Counted from the stretch's first letter, positions 1 to 11,074 are shown. The stretch is DNA of 64,000 nt from Sclerodactyla briareus (GCA_026419785.1 JAODTK010002654.1:310001-374000); one strand, 5' to 3'. Made by a program: numbers and translations. Notes: generated by a model not told the origin, from the letters alone.

Positions 1-1559
1 TTGCATAAGAAAATTGTTAGAATTATGATATTCATAAATTATAATATATGAAAATTTTAGGCCTACACACCCATACTACGCAACTAACCTAGTGCGATGG
101 TTAACATGAGTTATTCCTGATATCAAACAATAGGTTTGGCCCGCAAATCACTCATTGCCATCAAGTAGCCTTCAAAATACGGTTAATGTTTGACGGGTCA
201 CTGACCTGCGTAGGATACAGTTGCTCTCAAAGTTAAAAACAGTTATTGCTGTCGGTTTCGATTTGGTAAACCCTTTCAAAAATCTTGAAAATAACATCAT
301 TATCATTCACAGAAGTTACTTGTTACGTCTCGGATATTTACTGAGAGGTTGTCGGACTGCACGTCTTCAAGTACTTCGCTCATTCTTCAAGCGCAAGTTA
401 GGCATAAACAGTGGTATAACTGCATGCAATGGATTTTCGCTGTATGTTTGTCAATAATCCTATACACTCCATCCTCTGACGCGAACCTATAGTTATATGG
501 GTACTCTGACTAATATAAGATAAGAGATTCGCAAAGAAAAAAGATTAATGTCCCTGACCTGATTTAAGGAGAATGTTTATTGAACACGACAATCTGAGAA
601 AAACGCATTTTTTAGAGTTCTTTTTTTTAAATACTTTTTCGATTTGTATTTATGAATGGGGCTAACAACGATAGTGCATCGGTCTTTTGTTGCATTTAAG
701 ACCTCTGAAACGTTTTGAACCCCTTCTCCTCGGCTCGGGGTTTTTATCCCTAATACCGCATTTTTTCCAAAAAAAGTAAGCCTGCCTACCTTACATAAAC
801 TTAGGTACAGTTTTCATCGGGTTCATTTTTTGTCATGTGTATCGAATGAAAATGACCTGCCTGTAAAATTGTCATGGCATTCCAAGTTCTCCATAAATTT
901 AGGGATTTTTTGTCAAAAACTCGTTGACGTAGATACACTTACCCAAGTGTATCAAATGTGGCACCATTTTGCATCTAAGATTATAAATGACTAAAAAACT
1001 CCCCTCCCCCCCGTCAGACATCCAATGCCAAATCTGCTCCCTTATCGTAAAACCCTGGCACCGCCCTGGGTAGCCTAAGGGGTGGAAGGAGGCAGAACGC
1101 TTACTTGTTAGTTCAATGCCCCCCGTAGAACCGCGCCTTCTAAGTTTGACACAATATCATTGTCATCTTATTAACTGTAACGCCGAACTGACTTAAAGCC
1201 CGAGAAATGTATTGAATTGAACACTTCGCGTGCTCTGCCAGTGTATATTCGACCGTAACGTTGACGACTGGCCTTGTGGTACTGTTGCGTTTTCATCTGT
1301 ATCTTTCATTATTAACTGGATACGTCGTTACGCGGCTTTGAAGCATCTCAGTCAAGTGCTTTATATAGGCTATTTACGGTATCTGAGCTTGACGGCAACA
1401 AGTCAGCCACTGAGGCCAAACAACGGTTGACTACGGTTCGACTGTTTTAGTAGGAGAAACGAGAATGAGTTCCTCGGCGAGCCTTCAAGTAGTTTTCTGC
1501 TATCGTAGTAAGCAATTGAATAAAATCAAATCAAATAGGAGATGGTATTCCCTCCGACA
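1..1559. other. intergenic, no gene recognised
   Basis: I see no convincing coding exon. Short open frames here are under about 80 codons and have no motif I recognise. The stretch is AT-rich with scattered homopolymers, for example a T run near 621 and a C run near 1006. Confidence 0.5.
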
Positions 1560-1740
1560 TACTTCAGAGAATGAGTTGTGGCCATTGTAGGCGCAGGATC
1601 CTCACGGTCCCCCATATTTTCTGGGGTTGGCGATAAAATGCCTTGTCCAAAGGCACATGGAAAAGCTGTTCGGGTCTATGGGTCTCAAGAACTCACAACC
1701 GTTCGATCTACAGTCCAGAGCGAGCTCTACCAACCTTTCA
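1560..1740 (-). repeat. tRNA(Tyr)-like SINE
   Basis: On the minus strand, 1735 to 1680 reads like a tRNA. It has an A-box-like GGTTGGTAGAGC, an anticodon loop CTGTAGA with anticodon GTA as in tRNA-Tyr, and a degraded T-arm GGTTGTGAGTTC. The sequence that follows (1680 to 1560) contains a phrase like GCCTTTGGACAAGGCATTTT, which resembles the body of tRNA-derived SINEs in invertebrate deuterostomes. No acceptor stem closes and the B box is degraded, so this is not a functional tRNA gene. The SINE body assignment rests on recall of the family's general look. Confidence 0.55.
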
Positions 1741-3114
1741 ATCTTTTAGGCAACGCATCACAAAGCCGTGGCCTCCTTGATATGACCCCGTACTGTGATC
1801 TAAATTATCCTGCCATGGTGGTCTTTGTCTTTGTACACGTACCATTGGCAATAGGCCTTGTTCAATTAGTCTCCTCACCCCCAGTCAATTCCCGCCATTT
1901 TGCCATCCAAAGTCTAATCCGATTATTCGTGAAATAAAATGACAATCAAACGAATCCAGCCAGTAGAATTGATACCGAACCTCAGTTCGCTCAGGTGCTT
2001 TGCCCTATGTACTCTTATCGCTGTTGACTGCAATTCCACTGCAATTCCACACTGCCGCTATCGCCACATGGTATAATTTACCTCAATCAGTAGGCCTATA
2101 TACCGGGTATCCAGGGACGTCCTCGCAATGTCACCTCCACGAACAAGTGTGAAGGTAAACTGAGATAATCAGATATACGAACGTCAAGATACGGAGATAT
2201 CAAAAAATAATAAAACTATTAACGGGTTAGCTCAATCACTGAGCCCGGGACTTTGAATAGAATAGTTGTATTCGATTTAAATTGCATTCATGCTGTGCCC
2301 TCCGATTATTCCAGCCTGTAGTACTTGGGACATTCCGAGGCAGTCATTAGTTCCTGACATACGCACAATTGCTTTGCCAGTTCAGTCGTGTTGATATATT
2401 TTTTTTCTCTCCAATTTTCAACTCTCCAGATCTCAGATTCATCTTGACCTATTGTTCTGGGTGTTGCAGTGATATTGATCATCAAATTGATTTCTTGATT
2501 TTTCATGCGGAGAAAAGTTATTGTTGTTAACAAATGAACACCAAATGCCAGATGCAGAACATTTTATATAGTTGTCATTCGAGTTAATTCTCTATTAGAA
2601 GAAGAATGACCATTATGTAGTATCCAATGAGGGAGATTATTTATAGGGGATGTAATGTACTTACCCTTTTGAAGTACATGAAAATAATGGTATGATTGCA
2701 TAATGTGTACTCACGCGTACCTGGGTGTATGAGGGATTGGGCCTAGGGTGGGGTTAGGGTCAGATTTGTTTCTATATGCAATTCAAAAGGCAGTACAGTG
2801 AGAAAAAGATCCCTGAGCATGCCCCACCCCATCAGGGCCAATATATTTTCCCACTAGCCCGACGCCTGTCCACGTACAACCGACTCGCATCGATCACGCG
2901 TTAGCTACATCCATTATTTTTCTCGTTCATTTTAATTATTAGCCAACGAATACACTCTAAAAAAATAATTATATTTCAGTCATTGACATAACGGCCCGTG
3001 ATTACACAGCGACTCGATTGGTCCATGGATATCCACCCACTGATTCCGCCGCCGGGGCCCCCGCCGGGAATTTCAGACGTTAGCGCAATAACTATAAGAT
3101 AGTCCGGAGTCACA
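1741..3114. other. intergenic, no gene recognised
   Basis: Nothing supportable was found. A short minus-strand ORF at 2306-2533 has no recognisable motif. The GC-rich run around 3045-3070 (GCCGCCGGGGCCCCCGCCGG) stands out locally but has no other sign of a promoter. Confidence 0.4.
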
Positions 3115-3300
3115 GTTGATTGATATGATAATAGTTGTGTCAAAGGTTCATGGGGGAGGGGGACGACGGCAGTTCGACGTCGAACGAACAGTGTGCTAAT
3201 ATCTTTCGAAACTTCGAAACTGACCGAATCTCGTCTAGTCCCCTGAACTGTTCTGTGGTGAGCATGCGCACTTAGTTTTTTGGAATACGAATGGGATATG
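3115..3300. repeat. dispersed repeat, paired with 21085-21360
   Basis: Words such as ATATCTTTCGAAAC (near 3200) and GAACTGTTCTGTGGTGAGCATGCGCAC (3245-3271; the second half, GAGCATGCGCAC, is identical) recur in the same order near 21145 and 21330. The copy is diverged. Element class is unknown. Confidence 0.45.
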
Positions 3301-3430
3301 GAATCTCGCGTATGGATGGCGGCTATAATCGTGAAGTTTATGCGTATTTCTGTTGTTCGCTACCAGAACTAACCGGTTTTGGACACTTTCACTCGATAAT
3401 CCGATTTCAGCAGAAACTAGCGGCGTATCA

Positions 3431-3600
3431 ATGGGGGGGGGGGGGGGGGGACGTATGTAGTTAGCAGAGCAAGGTTCCGATCCTTGGGCGATCCCCCACA
3501 GCACGCTTCCGCTGCGCCCATGGGCGTCAACAGGTGGGGGCACGGGGGGGGGGAGTGATCGAGTCCCCCCACTTTTCCGGACCGAAATAAAAAAAATAGG
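3431..3600. repeat. G/C homopolymer-rich MITE-like fragment
   Basis: Long G runs occur at 3433-3450 and 3543-3553, then a C run and a sequence like TTTTCCGGACCGAAATAAAA. The same layout (C/G run, then TTTTTCTGGAATGAAAAAG) is repeated three times at 3.9-4.25 kb. Minus-strand reading frames through it are proline/glycine artefacts of the homopolymers. Confidence 0.45.
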
Positions 3601-3896
3601 CAAATGCCCGACTTTGTATCACTATACACTGATTCCATTTTTGTATAACCAAAAATAATCGCGTTGGAAATTGTCTTAAGTCCACTAATTGCATGCGGAC
3701 CCCAGGTGAAGATTGGACCCGACTAGGGACCGAATTGGAAGGATTACCCATGTTTCATACCGAGTTCTCGAATTTAAATCATAGCCAACAGTGCAGTATT
3801 TTTCAAGTGTTTCGCGCGCAATGCCGTTGTCTTCAGGCGATGTGGCTAAATATGCGATGTTAAGCTTCGAATCATTTTGTTCACTCGATTAATTTC

Positions 3897-4256
3897 AGAA
3901 GCCTTGGGGAAGACTTCCCCCCCCCCCCCAATTTTTCTGGAATGAAAAAGTCGGGCGAGTCGCCCAAGCTTGATACCACCCAACAACACAGTTACCAGCA
4001 CAATTGACACGTCGGCCTATTTACAGAACCAATACCAGTGCAGAAGCCTTGGGGAAGACTTCCCCCCCCCCCCCAATTTTTCTGGAATGAAAAAGTCGGG
4101 CGAGTCGCCCAAGCTTGATACCACCCAACAACACATACCAGACAATTGACACGTCGGCCTATTTACAGAACCAATACCATTCAGGAGCCTGGGGGAAGAC
4201 TTCCCCCTCCCCCCCCCCCCCCCCCCCAATTTTTCTGGAATGAAAAAGTCGGGCGA
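3897..4256. repeat. 143-bp tandem repeat, 2.5 copies
   Basis: Copies start at 3897, 4041 and 4183; the third is truncated. Each begins CAGAAGCCTTGGGGAAGACT, then a C run whose length differs per copy, then TTTTTCTGGAATGAAAAAG, then a unique 75-bp tail ending ACAGAACCAATACC. Copies 1 and 2 are nearly identical outside the C run, so the duplication looks recent. The tail alone recurs at 5463-5541. Confidence 0.85.
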
Positions 4257-4400
4257 AATTCGTGGAAAATTTAGGTAGGAAAAAGGCAAAGTGAACGAAT
4301 GCCTGAATTTTTTGCAGACTTTTTCGATAAAATGCCCGAAATGATGCACATTTTTCTCGCGCGCTTCGCGCGCGCCGGAATTTCCAATGACTGACTTGAA
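4257..4400. repeat. GC-palindrome MITE fragment
   Basis: This follows the last tandem copy. It contains GCGCGCTTCGCGCGC (about 4361-4375), a 6-bp stem with a TTC loop. Related GC-rich 'CGCTtCGCG' phrases occur at about 4702, 28003, 41031 and 43605. It looks like part of a non-autonomous DNA transposon family with many copies in this window. Confidence 0.5.
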
Positions 4401-4689
4401 AATTCGGGTACAAATTTTCTGCTCCCCGAATTGGAGTGGTCCCGTACGCCTATGGCGTTTCCCTTCGATCCCATCAGAGACCTTTCTGTAGACCACTGGA
4501 TCTCACGCAAACAAAGCCAGAGTAGAGAAGGTAATAAAAAAATATCATGTGTGATATTCGGTAAATCATCTCATATGCACAATGACAACTTTTTTGTCTG
4601 TCTTTTACGCAAATAACACATGTAGATGGGTGCTATTGAACCTGCCAAGTGCTGTTTCCGTCGATCTGGAGGGCAGAAATCATGAATAG

Positions 4690-5110
4690 TTTCTTGATAC
4701 GCTTCGCGCCAACCGATGCTGGCGCTGCGCTTAGATGGTAATTTGCAATCGATGTGTCCCCCCATTTTTCAAAACGGCCGACGCCCCTGGCTGCGCCACT
4801 CTGCTCGACGGACCAACCACTCAGCATTGATTCCGTCCCTTGGGGATTTTACCCCATCTTAAGGTTTAATCCTATTTCAGTTGCAGGAGAGCAAATATGC
4901 CCTCTGCTGCTTCTCTCCAAATCTAGGTCGCGGTTCGAAGATGAAAAACATGATTAGTTAACAGAAGAAAGTTTTGATCCTCGGACCTCTGGCTCATGGC
5001 CCTAGGCACCACTCTGCTCAACGGACCAATCTGTAAATGATAGTTTCGTACCGATTTGAAAATTATCTCATCTCAACATTGATCCCGATTCCGGCTGCAG
5101 CAGAGCAAAT
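4690..5110. repeat. MITE fragment plus a diverged local duplication
   Basis: 4697-4740 carries the family phrase CTTCGCGCCAACCGATGCTG followed by GCGCTTAGATGG. After it, a segment beginning CACTCTGCTCGACGGACCAA (about 4796) and ending in CAGTTGCAGGAGAGCAAAT recurs about 235 bp later (about 5009 on), with CACTCTGCTCAACGGACCAA and CGGCTGCAGCAGAGCAAAT. It is noncoding. Confidence 0.5.
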
Positions 5111-5462
5111 TTACAATACAACAATACATGTGGCTATAATAGGGAGCGTTGGCCAACAAGGGAGCGCGATTAGGGTGGGGGCTACTGTCAAGATGCGAAC
5201 AATCATCTACTGAGGGGCTATATTTCAACCCAAATTGGAGAGTGTTTGTAGACTGCTCGATAGGGGGCTGCGATGCTTCCAGGACTCGGTGTGGGTAACA
5301 ATGGGTTTGTGTTCACCTCCATTACCTTTTCGCGACCCCACCCAAATGTTATCCTCGATTTAAATTATTATGCGTGCAAATGTGTGCCTTGAGGCTGCAG
5401 AACCCGGAGGTGCCCCTGAGAGCAGACGAGGAACCACGACGACGACAAACACACATACCTGC

Positions 5463-5541
5463 GAGCGCCCAAGCACGTATACCACCCAACAACACATACC
5501 AGCACAATTGACACGTCGGCCTATTTACAGAACCAATACCA
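5463..5541. repeat. detached copy of the 143-bp repeat tail
   Basis: About 75 bp match the non-C-rich half of the tandem unit at 3.9-4.2 kb almost exactly, including the phrases CACCCAACAACACATACCAG and ACAGAACCAATACCATG. The C-rich half is absent. It sits inside a 157-codon open frame (5370-5843), which I treat as chance because it translates repeat sequence and T runs. Confidence 0.8.
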
Positions 5542-6599
5542 TGTTTTTTTTTCTCTGTTCAGTTTTTTTTTTGGGTTTTTTTTTCTTTGGATGGTTTGGC
5601 CCTTGGATGTCACTTCCCTCTGCTTTCATTTCAAGGACGAAGGAAACGACAGAATTCGGAACCAGTCGGAAAACTATGGATTGTACTGAACATTATATTC
5701 AGCGACGTATTGGTCTATTAACGGAAATGATCCGTTCAAATTCCAACACCCCAGGGAACAATGAACGCGTCCGTTATTGGTCAGCAGTTGAACTGCAGAA
5801 GGAACGGCCAATCGAACGGGAGAAACCTCAGCTTTGTCTTTGAGCAGGACAGCGGGGGCTCCTATGCGAAGTTGGATTACTTTGGCGATCTCCCCCTCTA
5901 TTGAGCTGACTAGATGGAATTGCATTGATTCGCATCGGCGCCGGAAGAGAGGTGCACGAACAAATCATGCGTAAAGGTAATGGTGATCAGGCCTATATAA
6001 TGCCAGTTTGTCTCTTCTCCGTTAAGGTCGAATAAATACTTGAAAATAATAATGAAAATCGGATTTTTTTTGGGAGGGGGGGGGGTCGTGAGAGGAAATG
6101 CTCATCCTGCCCATTTCCTCACAATAGTAAAGTTAACGAATGATGACGAACGCAACCCCCACCCCCCTCAATCGGTCTTCCCAGCTAATACAAACTTTTG
6201 TAACAATATGACACCTCAAAGTAAACACTAACATCTGAATATTGTTCTTGAAAGACAGGTAGGTTAGATAATTCCATCCAGCAACAATGTCTGGATGGTT
6301 GCTGTCAGGTTATTACCCCCCCCCCCGCCCCCCACCCATTTTACTCACCAGTGACTGGAGAGTTGACTGTCAGGTTGCCACACGTTTTCTTAGAGGGAGG
6401 TATATGCAAATATGTCGAAACAATTGTCCTCAACATGTGGGCAGCCCTCACATAATTTGAACTTGGTAAATGCTTGGTTCCTTAGACACGGCGTTGACAC
6501 GCTTCATATAATGTGCTCTCTCCAAACCTTGAATGAACTTGACTTAAAAACAAAAAGGGGCATCCTCTCTATATAGGCAACTCACATAACTAATTTGAA
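5542..6599. other. intergenic with homopolymer runs
   Basis: This holds T runs near 5545 and 5575, a G run near 6076 and a C run near 6317. No gene recognised. Confidence 0.4.
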
Positions 6600-7050
6600 A
6601 ATCATGACCTTGACCCAACATCAAAAGTAATAGTATTCATCCCCGCCTTATGTGGAACCCACATACCAAATTTGGTACATTTCGTTATATTTCGTGCTGA
6701 CATGTCTTCAGAAGTTGGTCCTCTCATGGCTTGGATGCCTTTGACCAACGCCAAAAGCAATAGGGATTATCCTCTCCTTATGGGCAATCCGCATACCTAA
6801 TTTTAACTTTGGTACAATGCCCGTTGCGCTCGTCATAAATCGTGCGGACTGGCCTTTTGAAGTTGGCCATGGCCTTAAATGACCCTCGATCCAACGCTAA
6901 AAGCAATAGGGTTCATCTCGCCTGATGTGAAACCCACATACCTAATTCGAGCTTGGTGCGTCTTTGAAGTTTTCCCATCCATCTACTTGGATGACCTTGA
7001 ACTTACGCCGCTAAAACTAGGGTTCATCCTCAGCACGGTCGCCGTCAGTG
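6600..7050. repeat. degenerate tandem repeat leading into (CA)n
   Basis: Phrases like CCAACGCCAAAAGCAATAGGG, CTTATGGGCAATCCGCATACC and TTTTGAAGTTGG recur with a spacing of roughly 110-120 bp, at least three times (about 6620, 6750, 6890). The (CA)n tract follows directly, as at the 54.7-kb array. Similar wording near 11960-12130 suggests another old copy. Confidence 0.55.
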
Positions 7051-7053
7051 TCA

Positions 7054-7079
7054 CACACCACACACGCACACACACACAC

Positions 7080-7148
<69 letters not shown>

Positions 7149-7184
7149 CACACACACACACATACACACACACACACACACCCA
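7054..7184. repeat. (CA)n microsatellite with CGCA interruptions
   Basis: About 130 bp of CA dinucleotides with interspersed CGCA. It generates spurious His/Thr and Val/Cys open frames on both strands. Confidence 0.97.
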
Positions 7185-7579
7185 CACGGACCCATATTCT
7201 TTTAGTTTCGGCAAGGGAGAAAAATGCGAGGGACGGACCTAGCCACCAGTAAACAGCTGCAACACAGTAGGAAGACATTATAGTACCATATACGCATTGA
7301 AGGATGGTGCCCTGTACCCTAAACTCCGGAAAGGGAGGGGAAGTAGTAGAAGGCCCACAACATGTTTTTGTTCGAACATTTGGGCATGATTGACCACAAG
7401 TCGGAATGATAGAATAGGGAAAAACTCAGCGATAATTCCTCGGATTCACTGCAGGTTGCTTGTTTTTTTATTCAGAAGCGTCAAAATTCTTCCGTGTAGT
7501 TTAGTGGTATTCTCGCGATGAAATTCATGCTAATATTCTGCGATTTCTTCCCCTTTTGTATAAACGGTCGTCTACCTTG

Positions 7580-7607
7580 ATCGTTTTTTCCTTCTGATCC
7601 CGCACAG
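7580..7607 (+). promoter_or_regulatory. 3' splice acceptor of TGF-beta exon
   Basis: The sequence ATCGTTTTTTCCTTCTGATC runs to CCCGCACAG, a good polypyrimidine tract with CAG directly before the frame that yields the conserved Cys-Cys. Confidence 0.6.
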
Positions 7608-7939
7608 TCTCACTCGGGTCGGAGCCGGAATGCTGTCTTCAGGACGTCGTGATCAACTTCACCACAATCGGGTGGACCACTTCATCCGGGCACCGAGGAC
7701 CTTCTCCGCCAAGTACTGCCGCGGCCGATGCAACCTCCACACCCTCGAACACGCACATCACCCATCATCACTTGATGTACCTATACTCACAGAGCCCCGC
7801 GGGGGTGAACGCTATGCTGCCGTGTTGTGTCCCAGTGGAGAAGTCGGACCTGCAAACGTTCGTCTATCACGCCTCGAATGGTACTGTGGCTCGGAGGATA
7901 TTCCCAGAAATGTCAGCAACGGCCTGCGCTTGTCTCTGA
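7608..7939 (+). pseudogene. TGF-beta superfamily ligand, C-terminal exon, frame-disrupted
   Basis: This exon encodes the mature cystine-knot domain of a secreted TGF-beta family signal. A polypyrimidine tract and CAG end at 7607, and the exon opens in a frame giving PECCLQDVVINFTTIGWT. That is the CC...I-GW opening of the family, and CC is typical of TGF-beta/activin/myostatin types. The next part, FIRAPRTFSAKYCRGRCN, holds Cys 2 and 3 but lies in a different frame. The frame then returns for MLPCCVPVEKSDL and the terminal ACACL-stop. So one base appears lost near 7675-7681 and one gained near 7745-7760, compensating over about 80 nt. All landmark cysteines are present. The end CACL is unusual, since most members end CxCR/S. 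It could be a young pseudogene or an assembly error. The propeptide exons were not found upstream. Family assignment is sure; the subfamily is not. Confidence 0.85.
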
Positions 7940-9229
7940 TTATGGCCTATAGGGGTTCATTCAATGTGCGCCCCATTCTTTCTGTTTGTTTGGAAACTCA
8001 CTCATGGTCATGCTCAACTATGTTATTTCGTTGGATTTTTTGCCGTTCTGTACATTTTTGGAAACTGTGTAGTGTAAGCAATCAGAAAAACATTGTTTAC
8101 CAGTTGCCGGACGCATATCACGCAATTGATCCAGTGTGTGAGTGTATGTGTCACGTGCTTGTGCATGTGTGTGTTCATGAGTGCATATGTGTGCATATAT
8201 TGTGTGTGTACGCGTGTGTTCGCGCGTGAATCAGGAGATGAATGTGAAGGTATGAGATCACAACCGACCGACCCTGCCGATGGTGACGTTACACAAAGCC
8301 TAAGACGACAGAGCCTGGAGGGCTATCTGACGTCATCATAGGTATTAAATGAAAAAAAGACATCACAGTCGATTTCTCTGGAATTTACAGTGAATCACTG
8401 TGAACTCTACAGTAGACTTTCAGTTACAGTATATATTACTGGCAATTCTGCGACAATTGTACAGTTAATTGTTTACAGTGCGGCACTTTCACACTCCCCA
8501 TTCATAATATATACTTTGAATGGCTTCCCGGTTGGTTTTAGCGAGACGCAGTTTTGAGTGGCATTGGGTTGTTTTTTCTGGGGTACAGTATTCCAGAATT
8601 AATCACGAGATGACTCGGTACCGAACGATCACAGAAAAGACCCGTGCGCTTGTGGAAAATATTTGACAAATGGTTTAGTTAGCTTCTTTGGATACTTGTC
8701 AGACCCCTCTCTATTACAAATTAGCATGAATACTGATGTTTTCGGGCCTTAAATATAGTTGAGGGCACCTATGAATCGATAGTAGGTATTTAATGCCAGC
8801 ACTGTCTAAAAAAAAAAAAAAAAAAAAAAAAAAACCGAATAGGGCTCCACCAAATCATGCGGAGTGGTACCCATTTCCAGTTTAAGAATCAGACTAAAGG
8901 TATACGAGAAGAATTATGAGGAGAATGAACTGCCCCAAACCATTGATATTTTTTTAAGCAGAGATCGATCAAGTTTTTGACGAAAAATGCTGATATCGGG
9001 ACAGACATACACAAAAATTGCTGGAATTTCCGGATATATACGTCGAAGATGGGCTCAAATTTGCGATGAATTGACTCAATGGTTATACTATGAACCCAGT
9101 CAGTGCAGATCGTAGGCGAGGGGCAGGGGGATTAACTACCCCAGATATCTAACACTAGATCGAAATATTTTCGCGCTGAAAATAGGTAAGAATATTTTTT
9201 CAGGTGAAATTTCCCCCCCCCCCCCCGAA
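7940..9229. other. 3' flank of TGF-beta exon, no further gene
   Basis: GT-rich simple sequence lies at 8128-8228. An ACAGT-rich, weakly palindromic stretch at 8370-8490 may be a MITE remnant. There is an A28 run at about 8808-8835. I saw no obvious canonical polyadenylation signal in the first few hundred bases after the stop. Confidence 0.4.
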
Positions 9230-10045
9230 TAAAGAAGAGTGTTCTCTGGATCCCTGAGATTCGTGGGCGTTTATGGGATCGTAATTTAAATTTTGTCGAT
9301 GCTCGAGAAATGCTGACAAGTTCTCCCTTTATTGATTCCTTGACCGAAGTCAAGGAATTCTATGCAGTCATGACTGACCGGGTGTGTAGTATTTATGTGT
9401 GTATGTAACGCTGGCTCGTGAACACGATAACTCGACCCCACCTGGATGGATGAAGCTCATACTTGGTATGTGTGTTCCCCATGATGAGTACATGGACCCT
9501 TTTGTTTTGGGGTCAGGTCAGAGGTCATCTGAGGTCACCAGAGGTCAAAGTCTGAAAACCTTGTCAACACGATAAGTCCAGAATTGTTGGTCTGATCGGG
9601 TTCGAATTTGGTGTGTAGCTTTTCTATGGGGAGTACAGGAAACCGATTGTTTTTTTGTATGGGTCAGGGGTGACTTTTAGGTCGAAAATGGAAATTTTTG
9701 TGAAAGTCAACATTTTGGCCAATTAAAGCTGTGAACTCGATTACTCGACCCCACCTGGATGGATGAAGCTCATACTTGGTATGTGTGTTCCCCATGATGA
9801 GTACATGAACCCTATCATTTTGAAGTCAGGTCAGAGGTCATGATGACACATGAACCCTATTGTTTTGAGGTCACCAGAGGCCAAGTCTGACATCCTTTCA
9901 TCCTATGGGTTGGTTGGGAAAAAATGTGAAATTTGTCAGACGATATGTTTCCCATGATGAGCTGGTACAATCCTCCCATTTGTCCTTGTGTCTGGCTATG
10001 GATTGTCATAAAGAGTCAAGAAATCACTAAGCCTTTTGGCTTCTG
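9230..10045 (+). mobile_element. LINE 3' end, copy A (5'-truncated)
   Basis: The left end can be read as the tail of a LINE ORF2, for example NLNFVDAREMLTSSP followed by FIDSLTEVKEFYAVMTD, stopping near 9408. It then runs into a 3' UTR. The UTR contains about two monomers of roughly 315 bp (anchors CACCTGGATGGATGAAGCTC at about 9439 and 9752). It ends near 10042 in ACTAAGCCTTTTGGCTT, a hairpin AAGCC/GGCTT. The same peptide region and UTR occur in copies B, C and D. AGGTCA direct repeats lie at 9515-9547 and 9828-9840. The ORF2 reading is supported by its match to the better-defined RNase-H-side fragment at 35.1-35.3 kb. Confidence 0.7.
9515..9547 (+). promoter_or_regulatory. AGGTCA direct repeats (DR1, DR4, DR4)
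   Basis: Four exact AGGTCA half-sites in one orientation lie at 9515, 9522, 9532 and 9542, giving spacers of 1, 4 and 4 bp. Direct repeats with these spacings are the classical form of nuclear-receptor response elements (DR1 for RXR/HNF4/COUP types, DR4 for TR/LXR types). Function here is untested inference. Confidence 0.6.
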
Positions 10046-11070
10046 GTTCTCCTTTTACCAGTGAACGGTGACTTGGTGACCATTGGGTTGGGATTGGTTT
10101 CCATCATTGAATGGTCACATACACACATGATACATTAGGTCTGTTTTGAGGAAAAAAAAAAATGTGTGAAAAGTCCAGTTTATTCGATTGGCCATGCATA
10201 GCGATATTCTAAATTGCTGTTATACTTATAAGTTTCCAGAAGTATGCCACACGTCGATGACATGGTCGCGATCCCCAGAATGAAGATTCCAATTTGTGAT
10301 ATGGAGGATTCGGATCTAAATTCTGAATATAATGCTCCGTGAGTTTGATTTTCACTATTATGTATCCTAGGATCAGTTCTAGGAGACATTTTTCACAATT
10401 TCCTGAATGCATATATTCTAGTTTTTTCTTTTCCTCGGAAATTCAACTCGTGTGGAGGGGAGAAATAATAAACGCATAAATTACACTAGAGCCACGTAAT
10501 GATTGTTCACGCAATTTATGTTGCCCCTCTGTAAATCTTGGCAATCTCAAGGTGGTTAGTCAGTGTTGTATATTAGTTTTGGGGCAAAATTATTATACAT
10601 GGTTCCCTGCGTCCGTATCATCCTGCGGTGAACAAAACGGGCGACATAAAAATGATAAATTATTCAGTTATCAATATTTCGAATTTGGAGCACGTTGGCT
10701 ACCCTGTTTATTGAAAGTTCATGAACGTTCCTATTTTCCAGCATAAATAGTGTTACAAGTTTGGGTACATGTCTTCTTTCACGTCAAGTTCCACAACGTT
10801 ATTTTTATGGGACAGTTCCTATTTTGGTGTGAATTATTCCAAAACTTCTCGATGTATGAAACCATGCACGAACTCTGATATCTCATTGATTCTAAGAAAA
10901 TCTGGTCACTTCACTCATCACCTTGAGTATGGTTTCACTGTTCCCCGTGTAAATGGGGAAACCAAAATCACACAAAGAAAAAATTTTTTGTTCGGGCTCT
11001 TAACTGGACCAATACCGTATGGAGTTTTCAGGAAATGATTCAATTGTGGAAATTGATAGATTATTCTCAG
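10046..11070. other. intergenic, no gene recognised
   Basis: Several short open frames (10180-10412 minus, 10552-11038 plus) have no motif or splice context I can support. Confidence 0.4.
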
Positions 11071-11074
11071 CATT

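Noticed and set aside
3235..3751. Proline-rich minus-strand proteins
   Set aside because: Produced by G/C homopolymers and overlapping in several frames; no conserved domain.
5370..5843. 157-codon open frame
   Set aside because: It translates a dispersed repeat tail and T runs; there is no motif and the composition changes abruptly within it.
7494..7530. tRNA gene start (TAGTTTAGTGGTATTCTCGC)
   Set aside because: It resembles a tRNA-Gly/Asp 5' half, but no anticodon arm or B box follows.
7630..8229. 199-codon open frame as an intact gene
   Set aside because: Only its first part contains real TGF-beta sequence, and in the frame of the middle segment. The rest is read-through into the 3' flank and GT-rich repeat.
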